The position numbers and the translations under genes are program-made. From a virus: DNA of 26,996 nucleotides. The stretch lies in the IMG/VR virus record IMGVR_UViG_3300036715_002102, positions 1 to 26,996 of that record; one strand, 5' to 3'. Within the stretch, counting starts at the first letter, position 1. Each line of letters begins with the position of its first letter. The notes under the pieces are model-generated. The model had not been told where the DNA came from. It saw nothing but the letters and a program-made list of their open reading frames with translations, and did not search any database. Below, piece by piece: positions 8,360 through 14,968 of the stretch.

Positions 8360-9254
8360 TGTTGAGTACCACGTACTTGAATGTTGGGTGTTCGGTTGGG
8401 CGAGCTTGATCAAAAAGCAACCCACAGTGAAATTGTATTTCAAAGTATCCTATACCATGCGCAGGAGTAGCAACAACAAATGACCCATTTACTGTGGTGT
8501 ATTGCAGATTAGTATCAACCGTCCACTGTGCATTCGCCAGTATATTAGCGGGATCTTCTCGTTTGAGAATTGAAATAGGGCTGGTGAGAAACGATAAGGT
8601 AAATGTTGGTTGTGTTGTGATAATTACGTTACCAATCACCCGGGCTGGATCTTCGATAGTTGGAATGAGAAAGTGTTGGCACAGGGGACCATCTTTTTCA
8701 GACAACAAGAACCACATCGCTTGTGCAGGCACATCATAGAAATCAAATCCATCTGTTGCATGGACAAGATCAGAATTTAGAATCAAGCTGTATACGGGGA
8801 ACCCTGCGAACCGAACTGCTCCAAAAAATGCCGTAATCATTGTACCAAACTTTGACTCAATTGGGAGATTAGTTTCAATATCGATTACAACTCCGTCTGC
8901 CGTTCGAGCGAAGTATTGGGCTTTTTCAATTGCTTCTGTGTCTTTGGTTATGTGGTGCGAAGCAAGTACACCAAAAATGACGTACTCATACTTATCAAGC
9001 GCCGTAGTTATGAGATCAAGATCAATTGGGCGAAAATATGATGGATGCTGTACGCGGAGAGACGGATCTGTTTGGTAGTGCGCAATAGCAAAAGCACTGG
9101 TTCCGTTTCGTGTGTTGTTGCGTACTAAACGCAACCCTGGTTCTACCCTGTGATAGAATCCAATTTGAGGTAACTCGTCGGGGTTTACAACAGTGGTGAA
9201 ATCCCCAAAAAGAGACGGAGTTCTATCCCCTTCTCTGACCAGAATGTACTTCAT
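8340..9254 (-). CDS. Unknown protein between the Cys-Asn peptide and the radical SAM genes, 304 aa
   Basis: I do not recognise this family. The product is a soluble-looking mixed alpha/beta protein beginning MKYILVREGDRTPSLF, with a helix-rich middle (DLITTALDKYEYVIFGVLASHH) and a beta-rich C-terminal third (TVNGSFVVATPAHGIGYFEIQFHC). It has no signal peptide, membrane segment, Walker or CxxxCxxC motif. Its start is 3 bases after the stop of the 67-aa peptide gene and has little Shine-Dalgarno character. Its end overlaps the first radical SAM gene by 20 bases, so it belongs to the same translation unit. Possible roles are a scaffold or partner for the maturases, a second substrate, or a virion protein. 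None of these is shown by sequence alone. Confidence 0.72.
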   Translation of the reverse strand: MKYILVREGDRTPSLFGDFTTVVNPDELPQIGFYHRVEPGLRLVRNNTRNGTSAFAIAHYQTDPSLRVQHPSYFRPIDLDLITTALDKYEYVIFGVLASHHITKDTEAIEKAQYFARTADGVVIDIETNLPIESKFGTMITAFFGAVRFAGFPVYSLILNSDLVHATDGFDFYDVPAQAMWFLLSEKDGPLCQHFLIPTIEDPARVIGNVIITTQPTFTLSFLTSPISILKREDPANILANAQWTVDTNLQYTTVNGSFVVATPAHGIGYFEIQFHCGLLFDQARPTEHPTFKYVVLNNENNRS

Positions 9255-9257
9255 AGG

Positions 9258-9461
9258 TTACAGAATACCACGGGAGCAATTGCAGTTACAATTGCAATTG
9301 CAGGCGGTACTATAATCGTCATAGAAGATATGTGTGTGAGACACTAATTCATTCAAAATGCTAAGCATATTTTGAAATGTAGCAGCATTCACTTCATTAC
9401 CTGCGGTAACAGTAGCAACTGTACCAGCAGCAGTTGTCTTTGTACTTGTGGATTCAGACAT
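9258..9461 (-). CDS. Small peptide with C-N-C-N-C-N-C-N-C tail; candidate substrate of the radical SAM enzymes
   Basis: The 67-aa product has a Thr/Ser/Ala-rich N-terminus and a helical stretch (NAATFQNMLSILNELV) followed by SHTH at 41-44 and FYDDYSTA. The tail alternates Cys and Asn from C54 to C62 (five Cys, four Asn) and ends SRGIL. The layout of a leader-like N-terminus and a short residue-repetitive Cys core matches RiPP precursors acted on by radical SAM/SPASM enzymes, such as sactipeptide or ranthipeptide types or the HxsA repeat peptide. The helix-HTH part also resembles two segments of the adjacent Hint-domain tail protein, so it may instead be a small virion component whose Cys tail is modified or binds metal. 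The ATG has a good AAAGGAAA ribosome site. Gene reality is well supported; the role is inferred. Confidence 0.8.
   Translation of the reverse strand: MSESTSTKTTAAGTVATVTAGNEVNAATFQNMLSILNELVSHTHIFYDDYSTACNCNCNCNCSRGIL
9276..9302 (-). repeat. Hexanucleotide repeat encoding the Cys-Asn tract
   Basis: On the minus strand the coding units alternate TGC/TGT and AAT/AAC, giving nine codons C-N-C-N-C-N-C-N-C. One Cys codon (TGT) and one Asn codon (AAC) differ from the other copies. The tract is therefore not a perfectly clean slippage product, which hints that the amino-acid pattern is selected. Confidence 0.8.
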
Positions 9462-9483
9462 TGTATTTCCTTTTTACTGTATG

Positions 9484-10842
9484 TTACAACACGGGAAGGG
9501 GTTGGACAACAGGTAATTGAGGAATTACACTATCCCAGTCGAGCGTAGTATAGTCAAAGCCTGCTTGGTTGACACCGGCACCAACTACATATCCATTGAC
9601 AATAATTGGTGAACCGTTTGTGCGTGGAAGGTACAGTCGTGTGTTTGGATCAATAACTGATCCTGTACTTACTGTGTTAGTTTTCCATCCGTCTACGTGA
9701 GCCCAATCAACAGCCTGATTGCCACCACGCATTGATTGATTATCTAACAGACCACCAATTTCCCCCGATGCTGCTTCTGCTTTCCACATTACTGGATTAG
9801 CTGACCACCACCACTGTGATTGATTGGCATCACGTGTCCACATTGCGTGTTCTTCGGACCAGCTCAATGAATTGTCTTGGAATGTTTTCATACGGCGGCC
9901 GCCCAGGAACGGGCGGTCCATTGATATGACAGGTTCGGGATGACCCATTCCCATGATCATATCTCCCACATCAACGTCTTCAATCAATTTCCACGTTCCG
10001 TCTGCCATTAACACAAAACTACCGGCAGGAAAACAAGTGAGAACTGGTGGAACATATGTATATTCTGTACATTGAAGTGTGATTGAGGCAGTATCAAGTA
10101 CTGCCAACGTCGAAGCGCTGCGAATTTGGACAGTTAATACTGATGTGATTGTGGTGTCTACTGCACCACTTGCAAGTGTCCACGAACGTGTAGTTCCAAG
10201 ATTTAACCACGTTCCAAGCGGAGATCCTGTCACAGATGATCCGCTTGATACTGTAACATACACATCGTAAGACGCTGCTGTCGTTAAGTCCACTGGCGCC
10301 ATCGTATTCCACTCAGCTCCTGTTGCTCCACCAGTATATGATAGTTGTCCATCATTAGCAAGGACGAGAGTAACAGAAGTTGGAGCAGAATCAGACCAAC
10401 TATACGTTTGAGCAGTTATGCTCGCCGTTTGACCCGTCACCCCAACACCGTCAGTAATCGTGTGTGAGTGAACCCGCATATTGTTGATCATGGCAATCAA
10501 CACGTTAATGTCAGCAGCAGTAATTTGTGCATCAGTTGCAATTCCACCAGGCGTAGTAACAGCCCCGTATGCAGGCGTTGTTGCAAATGTTGTTTGTGAT
10601 AGTACTGTTCCACCTACCCCGTATGTTGTAACATTACCAAACGTATCAATTCCTTGAATATCTGTTGCACTGTGCGTATGACTGCGCCAGAGATTGTATA
10701 CAGAGCTGTTGAGGCTGGCGAGATCAGACGCATATACAGACTTGCCCGCTGCCATCGCCACAATCAAGGCATTAACCACCGCTTGCATTGTTGCAATTGT
10801 GTATCCCAGAGGTGTAGAAGTTGTCGTTGAAACTTGTGGCAT
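9484..10842 (-). CDS. Tail-type structural protein with two HxH modules and a C-terminal Hint domain, 452 aa
   Basis: Residues 36-60 (YASDLASLNSSVYNLWRSHTHSATD) and 106-131 (QITAADINVLIAMINNMRVHSHTITD) are two copies of a helix plus HxH module typical of phage fibre or appendage proteins. Residues about 150-268 form a beta-sandwich-like region. From C270 a Hint (hedgehog/intein) domain begins: CFPAGSFVLMADGTWKLIEDVDVGDMI, the block A pattern with the nucleophilic Cys, then S-W-S-E-E-H at 327-332 as block B with the conserved His. Near the end, IIVNGYVV (413-420) resembles the last Hint strand, but the usual terminal His-Asn is missing. Self-cleavage or ester/thioester chemistry after T269 is therefore possible, while full splicing is unlikely. 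AAGGACG precedes the ATG. It is cotranscribed with the 444-aa tail gene. Confidence 0.8.
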   Translation of the reverse strand: MPQVSTTTSTPLGYTIATMQAVVNALIVAMAAGKSVYASDLASLNSSVYNLWRSHTHSATDIQGIDTFGNVTTYGVGGTVLSQTTFATTPAYGAVTTPGGIATDAQITAADINVLIAMINNMRVHSHTITDGVGVTGQTASITAQTYSWSDSAPTSVTLVLANDGQLSYTGGATGAEWNTMAPVDLTTAASYDVYVTVSSGSSVTGSPLGTWLNLGTTRSWTLASGAVDTTITSVLTVQIRSASTLAVLDTASITLQCTEYTYVPPVLTCFPAGSFVLMADGTWKLIEDVDVGDMIMGMGHPEPVISMDRPFLGGRRMKTFQDNSLSWSEEHAMWTRDANQSQWWWSANPVMWKAEAASGEIGGLLDNQSMRGGNQAVDWAHVDGWKTNTVSTGSVIDPNTRLYLPRTNGSPIIVNGYVVGAGVNQAGFDYTTLDWDSVIPQLPVVQPLPVL

Positions 10843-10851
10843 GATCCGTCC

Positions 10852-12186
10852 TTATGCGTACACAGCTGGATATACTTGCTTCCAGTTGCCGCCAGGAGGG
10901 CCGCCTGATCCACCGGCATTTGCGATATAGATTTTTCCCGAATCAATTGCAATGTCACCAGCTTTGTATACGCCAGACGTCCAGATGATAGGAACACCTG
11001 CGCCAACACCTGCGCCAGCAATTGCTGCTGTCATTTGCGAAACGTTTACTGCATCGTTGGCATTTGTTCCAGTAGCAAGATTAACGATCTTGCTACTGTT
11101 CATGCTCAACTGTCCGCCGTTAATGTTGGCAGCACCACTAACGGTTAGTGTGCTACCAATCGATGCGGTTGTTCCAACAACCAAAGCACCACTTGCTGTT
11201 AGCGTGCCTCCTGATGTAATTGCACCCGCCGTTGAGATGGAGTTCAACGACGCCAACCCTGACGAAGATAGTGTTGTGAACGTGGAGTTCACGCTGTGTA
11301 TGACAGTTCCAGCGCTGAACGTCACAGAACCTATTAGTGTACCACCAGATAATGGGAGGAACACGCCGGCGCCGCCACCTGATACCAAACTGGTTACTTG
11401 TGCCAGCGTTGTTGCATCTTGTGCACCAACGGCATTTGCCATTCCAGTAATTCTAAACGAACCCATTTCCAGATTACCGCTGGCCGTTGAAAGAGCCGCT
11501 CCTGTTGGACCAAGAATTTCCTGCCACGCAGCACCAGTGTATACAAGCAGATTACCTGTCGCTGTATTGTACCACAACATACCAGTAAGTGGTAGACTTG
11601 GAGTTGTGCCAGAGACGATAGTTCCTGACGGCGTATCCCACGTCGCTGTTGCTGCATTATAGACGTGAACGTTAATCTGGGGTGTAACTGCTGGGGAGAT
11701 TGGTACTGCACCCCCGATGATATAGGAACGTGGCAACCATGCAGCTGGTTCATACTTGCCAAGCGAATAGTAACCAAATAGAGTAACACCGTTGCTGTAA
11801 TACTCACCTTCAATTGGAGATACTGATGCAGTTCCTGATACAATGCCTGTGCCGTTGAGAAGTTTCCATTTGTTTGGAGCAACTTCCTTGATATCGTAGT
11901 AGTACCACCCTTGCAGTACGTTACCGATCAAGGTATTACGATAGTACAGCGTTTGCTCTACCCACGTTTGACCGGTGATTGCGTAGCTTGGTGATGAAGC
12001 ACTTGCAAAGTTTTCTGTCAAACGGACCAAGTCTTCGTCGACAGCCTCGCCCCATTCAAGTGCTCCGCGACCATACAACCGAAGAGATGTGTTGGCAGAC
12101 GAACCACCTGGGCCGTTGAAGCCGCCGGCTGGAATGCTAAAACTACCTTTTAGCGGGTCGGAAAAGTCGATTGCATATGCTGACAT
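10852..12186 (-). CDS. Tail/baseplate structural protein, 444 aa, first gene of a late operon
   Basis: The N-terminus shares with the 613-aa protein at 1188-3029 the pattern Y-x-I-x-x-S-D-P-x-x-G-S-F and S-L-R-L-Y-G-R-G-A-L-E-W-G-E-A-V-D-E-D-L-V-R-L-T-E-N-F-A, then G-Q-T-W. The middle has the GxLWYNxATGxLxVYxGAAWxE strand motif found in tail fibre and baseplate proteins. The second half is a Ser/Thr/Ala/Gly beta-repeat region (SGGTLIGSVTFSAGTVIH, TASGALVVGTTASIGSTLTVSGAANI) that suggests a trimeric beta-helical shaft. It ends GGSGGPPGGNWKQVYPAVYA. GAGGA lies 8 bases before the ATG. A late promoter at 12222-12229 drives it, and the Hint-protein gene starts right after its stop. A virion role is very likely. 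Confidence 0.78.
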   Translation of the reverse strand: MSAYAIDFSDPLKGSFSIPAGGFNGPGGSSANTSLRLYGRGALEWGEAVDEDLVRLTENFASASSPSYAITGQTWVEQTLYYRNTLIGNVLQGWYYYDIKEVAPNKWKLLNGTGIVSGTASVSPIEGEYYSNGVTLFGYYSLGKYEPAAWLPRSYIIGGAVPISPAVTPQINVHVYNAATATWDTPSGTIVSGTTPSLPLTGMLWYNTATGNLLVYTGAAWQEILGPTGAALSTASGNLEMGSFRITGMANAVGAQDATTLAQVTSLVSGGGAGVFLPLSGGTLIGSVTFSAGTVIHSVNSTFTTLSSSGLASLNSISTAGAITSGGTLTASGALVVGTTASIGSTLTVSGAANINGGQLSMNSSKIVNLATGTNANDAVNVSQMTAAIAGAGVGAGVPIIWTSGVYKAGDIAIDSGKIYIANAGGSGGPPGGNWKQVYPAVYA

Positions 12187-12199
12187 GGGATATTCCTCA

Positions 12200-12226
12200 A
12201 AATAAGGCGTGGTGTACGCTTTATTT
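12200..12226 (-). terminator. Hairpin overlapping the late promoter
   Basis: Plus-strand 12200-12210 pairs with 12216-12226: eleven pairs including one G-U, with a five-base loop. In minus-strand RNA the stem is followed by TTTTGAGG, so RNA reading through from the replication genes could terminate or pause here. The late promoter box (12222-12229) overlaps the 5' arm and late RNA should begin in the loop, escaping the hairpin. The fold is visible in the sequence; the terminator function is inferred. Confidence 0.45.
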
Positions 12227-12229
12227 ATG
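12222..12229 (-). promoter_or_regulatory. T4-type late promoter before the tail/radical SAM operon
   Basis: The minus strand reads CATAAATA, identical to the box at 3063-3070. It lies 36-43 bases before the ATG of the 444-aa tail gene, in a 63-base intergenic gap that separates replication genes from structural genes. From here RNA could run through the tail, Hint, peptide and radical SAM genes, since no further promoter or strong terminator was seen until 3101. Confidence 0.65.
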
Positions 12230-12249
12230 TCAACGTGCCTACTTGTGGT

Positions 12250-13002
12250 TTAGATCCCCATTTCACCAACCAACATTTTGATCTTTGCAACTTCGTCGGG
12301 GTGTTGCGCGAACTTGTCTGGCCAATAGCTCGGTCTGATTAGATTTTCGAGGATGATTTTTTGCTCTGCGTTTGTGCGATGAACAAATGCATCTTTGAAC
12401 GTTTTGCTGAACAACAGCAGCCACGGAGATAACTTCCGTACGTGTAAAAGGTGAATAATCGCCTGTATTGGCATATGATTGAACACTTCGGGAATTGCAA
12501 TTTCGTGCTTGTCGCTGTATGCCATCACTGTTTCAATCGACAAGGTTGCGCTCTCCATTCCCGATGTCTTACGGTCGAGGAATTCAAGGTAGATTGAGTA
12601 CACGTCGTCATTCATCCACATTGTAGGTGAATAATCCTTTGTTACCATCAGCCAAATGAACTTCTCCACTCTTGGCAACTCTACGCGTTTGGAAAAGTTG
12701 ACAAAGTTGATGAACGTACGGAAGTATTTTGACGATAAGAAAGCAGGGCCCGGTGGTGGCATGCGCTTCATTGCACGCATCCACAGTTGATAGTAGTGCC
12801 ACGCAACTTGGCCTGTGGGTGAGCGAAACTCCTCCTCACGTTTCATTTGCTTACACTGATGCGCGAGGTAACGCCCCTCCAACACAAACACTTTATGGCA
12901 TGACTTACAAGTGAAGCGTGATTGAATAGATGAGCGTCGGTCCTGCATATGTTCTATGGTTGTTCTCAACACAGGTGGCTCTCTTAATTTGAAATAATCC
13001 AC
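12250..13002 (-). CDS. Conserved-looking phage protein with a zinc-finger-like N-terminus, 250 aa
   Basis: Function not recognised. Residues 31-50 contain C-x2-C ... H-x-C (CKSCHKVFVLEGRYLAHQC), compatible with a small zinc finger. The rest is rich in aromatic and basic residues and mainly helical (WHYYQLWMRAMKRMPPPG, KYFRTFINFVNFSKRVELPRVEKFIWLMV). The start is a GTG at 13000-13002 inside the end of the MazG-like gene (19-base overlap); no in-frame ATG with a better ribosome site is present before residue 20. It is the last gene of the replication block before the late promoter. A nucleic-acid-related role is plausible from the finger and position only. Confidence 0.72.
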   Translation of the reverse strand: MDYFKLREPPVLRTTIEHMQDRRSSIQSRFTCKSCHKVFVLEGRYLAHQCKQMKREEEFRSPTGQVAWHYYQLWMRAMKRMPPPGPAFLSSKYFRTFINFVNFSKRVELPRVEKFIWLMVTKDYSPTMWMNDDVYSIYLEFLDRKTSGMESATLSIETVMAYSDKHEIAIPEVFNHMPIQAIIHLLHVRKLSPWLLLFSKTFKDAFVHRTNAEQKIILENLIRPSYWPDKFAQHPDEVAKIKMLVGEMGI

Positions 13003-13949
13003 GCATTATCGTGTGAAACCTTTGTATCGTAAACAGAGAACTCTGCGTGAACATTGCCAACCGTCCACTTGGTCTTCAAGTTATCAACTGTGAATTCAAG
13101 CATTCCTGCGAAAATTTCATATGTTCCAGTCTTCTCACGCAGGGTAACCATGAGAACGACAGATCCATCTGCGTTCTTCTTGAACAGGTTTTGTGATGCG
13201 TGGAGATTGATACCATTCATCTTGTATTCTGCAATCATTGCCCGCAGTGCTGGTAGATCTGGCTCTTTGAGAGTGACAGGGATGTGAGCTTCAAAGTAGC
13301 AATTTGTTGGCATTGGTTGGTTATCAACAGGAGCTGCCGGATGCCAGGGGACGGTTTCAATTTTGATACGAACAACGCTCAAATCACACTGTGCAAGTGA
13401 TGCAGCGAGATTTTGAGCGTAGATATACGCTGTGCGGTTGGTTCCAAAGTGCTTTGACGACGTCATTGCGTCTGTCATTGCTGTTGTGCCGTTGGGGGTT
13501 TGGAGATCGAGAATGATTGGTTTGCAATGTAGTTGCTTGCATATATCACGAAACATCTCAATATATGTGTGAGGGAAATCTTGCGTAACAGGGACGGGCA
13601 GCGCCACTGTGATGTGAATCTCATACGGAAGTGGGTACTTGATCTCGTGTTCTTTGCTTTGCAACAGCGCCCACTTCTCTGCCTTTCGACTGAACATCTC
13701 ATCGACTTCATCGTCAGTAAAATCAAGGTCATACGCAACGGACAGAGCGCACAACACAGTATCAACAGCCTCTTCGAGAATCTGTTCGCGCTCGACAAAT
13801 CGGTGAGTTGTCGCGTATGCGTTGTCAAAAGGCAGGGCAGCCTTCGCAAGCTCGCCAAATTCTTCACCAACTTTTAGTGTCTTTTGTGAGAGAGTTTTGC
13901 GGTCTTGCTTCGACAAGTACCGGACGTATTTGAGAAATTCAGGAGTCAT
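12984..13949 (-). CDS. MazG-like NTP pyrophosphohydrolase domain fused to an unknown C-terminal domain, 321 aa
   Basis: Residues about 20-100 match the all-alpha MazG type: VGEEFGELAKA (an E-E-x-x-E metal site near 29-33), then ILEEAVDTVLCAL with E-x-x-D near 60-63, and a final helix EMFSRKAEKWALL. MazG-family enzymes hydrolyse NTPs or (p)ppGpp-like nucleotides to monophosphates, and phages often carry them. Residues about 105-321 form a separate alpha/beta domain with two similar openings, YEIHITVALP and YFEAHIPVTL, suggesting an internal duplication of a beta-strand unit. I do not recognise it. The start overlaps the gp62 stop as TGATG, so translation is coupled to the clamp-loader subunit. 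The fusion is longer than an ordinary phage MazG (about 100-130 residues). Confidence 0.75.
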   Translation of the reverse strand: MTPEFLKYVRYLSKQDRKTLSQKTLKVGEEFGELAKAALPFDNAYATTHRFVEREQILEEAVDTVLCALSVAYDLDFTDDEVDEMFSRKAEKWALLQSKEHEIKYPLPYEIHITVALPVPVTQDFPHTYIEMFRDICKQLHCKPIILDLQTPNGTTAMTDAMTSSKHFGTNRTAYIYAQNLAASLAQCDLSVVRIKIETVPWHPAAPVDNQPMPTNCYFEAHIPVTLKEPDLPALRAMIAEYKMNGINLHASQNLFKKNADGSVVLMVTLREKTGTYEIFAGMLEFTVDNLKTKWTVGNVHAEFSVYDTKVSHDNAWIISN

Positions 13950-14491
13950 CAGTATTCCAGTAATTGATCTACCAGTTTGGGTTTTTTACCTTTGACAGGC
14001 TTCTCAGGAGTATCCTCCTTTTCCTTGTCAACCTTCAACTCACGCCGGATCTTCGCAATCTCGTCTGGTTGCCAGCCGAGCTGTTCTGCCAAGCCAATAA
14101 TATCATCTCGCGACAGGATGTCAAGTACGTCAACAGCTTCTTTGGTACTGTACTTGAAGAATTGACGAATTACCTTGATCGTTGTTGGCTTTCCCGATTC
14201 ACGCTTTGCTGGGAGTTTATTCCATACATATCGCTGCTTTCTACCGGAGTTACACACTGTTAGCAATTGCCAAAGCAACTGCTTGTGGGATGTTAGGGAA
14301 AACATGTACGGATTGGCAAATTCGTTGATCAACACAATCTGACCAGGATCTTGTGTTCCAGACATCCAGCGCGTAACGAGGAACGGAAGAAAAGTCTTCC
14401 GTTCCTCATCAGTTAGCTTTTCGTAGAAATCTTCCTGCTTGGCATCAGCTGCACCAAGCACTCGGAAGATATCAAGTCTTTCTGTTGCCAT
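13949..14491 (-). CDS. 62: gp62-like clamp-loader small subunit, 180 aa
   Basis: The length fits T4 gp62 (about 187 aa). The N-terminal half contains F-L-P-F-L-V-T-R-W-M-S-G-T-Q-D-P with a following NEFANPYMFSLTSHKQLLWQLL, the pattern of the phage clamp-loader A subunit; the C-terminus is charged and Lys-rich. gp62 joins four gp44 ATPases to load the sliding clamp gp45 for DNA replication and, in T4, late transcription. Here two genes separate it from gp44, whereas in T4 they are adjacent. The ATG has no obvious Shine-Dalgarno sequence, so it may be translated by coupling or by a weak site. The assignment rests on motif resemblance, size and the nearby gp44; it is likely but not certain. Confidence 0.68.
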   Translation of the reverse strand: MATERLDIFRVLGAADAKQEDFYEKLTDEERKTFLPFLVTRWMSGTQDPGQIVLINEFANPYMFSLTSHKQLLWQLLTVCNSGRKQRYVWNKLPAKRESGKPTTIKVIRQFFKYSTKEAVDVLDILSRDDIIGLAEQLGWQPDEIAKIRRELKVDKEKEDTPEKPVKGKKPKLVDQLLEY

Positions 14492-14620
14492 TTTTGTTGG
14501 TTCAAAGAGTAAAAGGTATATAGTTGTTGCATTTCTTGTATCGTCGCATCGCTTTTTAGTCGGTTAGCACGCTCACCCTCATGAAGACTGCTGCAACATC
14601 GTTTTGTCGACATGTGTAAA
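14413..14620 (-). other. Short intergenic stretch with a doubtful 66-codon frame running into gp62
   Basis: The 129 bases at 14492-14620 separate the 115-aa gene from gp62. An ATG frame from 14613 (MSTKRCC...) reads 66 codons and ends 79 bases inside gp62. The middle, GERANRLKSDATIQEMQQLYTFYSLNQQ, looks somewhat protein-like, but the ribosome site is poor. It could be a small gene that couples gp62 translation, or it may be chance. A 13-base imperfect palindrome at 14614-14626 (GTGTAA/TTACAC around one base) lies at the preceding stop codon. No convincing promoter was seen. Confidence 0.25.
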
Positions 14621-14968
14621 TTACACCGTTTTTCTTGCTACTTGGTGAGCAGAAAATCTACGAGCACAAAACTTGCACTCCACAATCTCACCCTTATGGG
14701 CAAGCATTTGGTATGGATGAACACAATCACGAACCATATCACGCCGCAGCGTAGAAATATCGTCAATGATTGGAGTCTTCGTTGCCATCAGGTCGAGGAT
14801 CTGTTCTTCAATTGGACGTAGTTTTGCAATCAGCGAAACCATATTATCCATCTTGCGGTCCCACGATACCTTTTCACTGCGTGTTGCGTTGTCTGCGATA
14901 ACTTCCAACACCCGACGTTCTTCTGTTTGTTGTGTTGTCTCGCCTTCTGGGCGCTTCCTGCGCGCCAT
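14621..14968 (-). CDS. Small putative zinc-binding phage protein, 115 aa
   Basis: Function not recognised. The N-terminus is basic and Gln/Glu-rich (MARRKRPEGETTQQTEERR), followed by helical heptad-like segments (MDNMVSLIAKLRPIEEQILDLM). The C-terminus carries C-V-H-P-Y-Q-M-L-A-H and C-K-F-C-A-R-R-F, which could bind one zinc ion. Small proteins with an HPY...CxFC end occur in T4-like environmental phages, to my recollection without an assigned role. The start overlaps the previous stop as TAATG, so it is coupled to the 210-aa gene and sits in the clamp-loader cluster. Confidence 0.7.
   Translation of the reverse strand: MARRKRPEGETTQQTEERRVLEVIADNATRSEKVSWDRKMDNMVSLIAKLRPIEEQILDLMATKTPIIDDISTLRRDMVRDCVHPYQMLAHKGEIVECKFCARRFSAHQVARKTV

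Noticed and set aside
8360-8443. Longer N-terminus of the 572-aa radical SAM protein from a TTG
   Set aside because: It would overlap the 304-aa gene by over 100 bases. The ATG at 8359 gives a normal short overlap, and the extra residues look unrelated.
9484-10842. Active splicing intein in the tail protein
   Set aside because: No C-terminal His-Asn and no C-extein are visible, so only Hint-type cleavage or transfer chemistry is reasonable.
10952-11662. 236-codon open frame on the plus strand
   Set aside because: It is an antisense shadow of the 444-aa tail gene. The product is a Val/Pro/Ala-rich low-complexity string without domain features.
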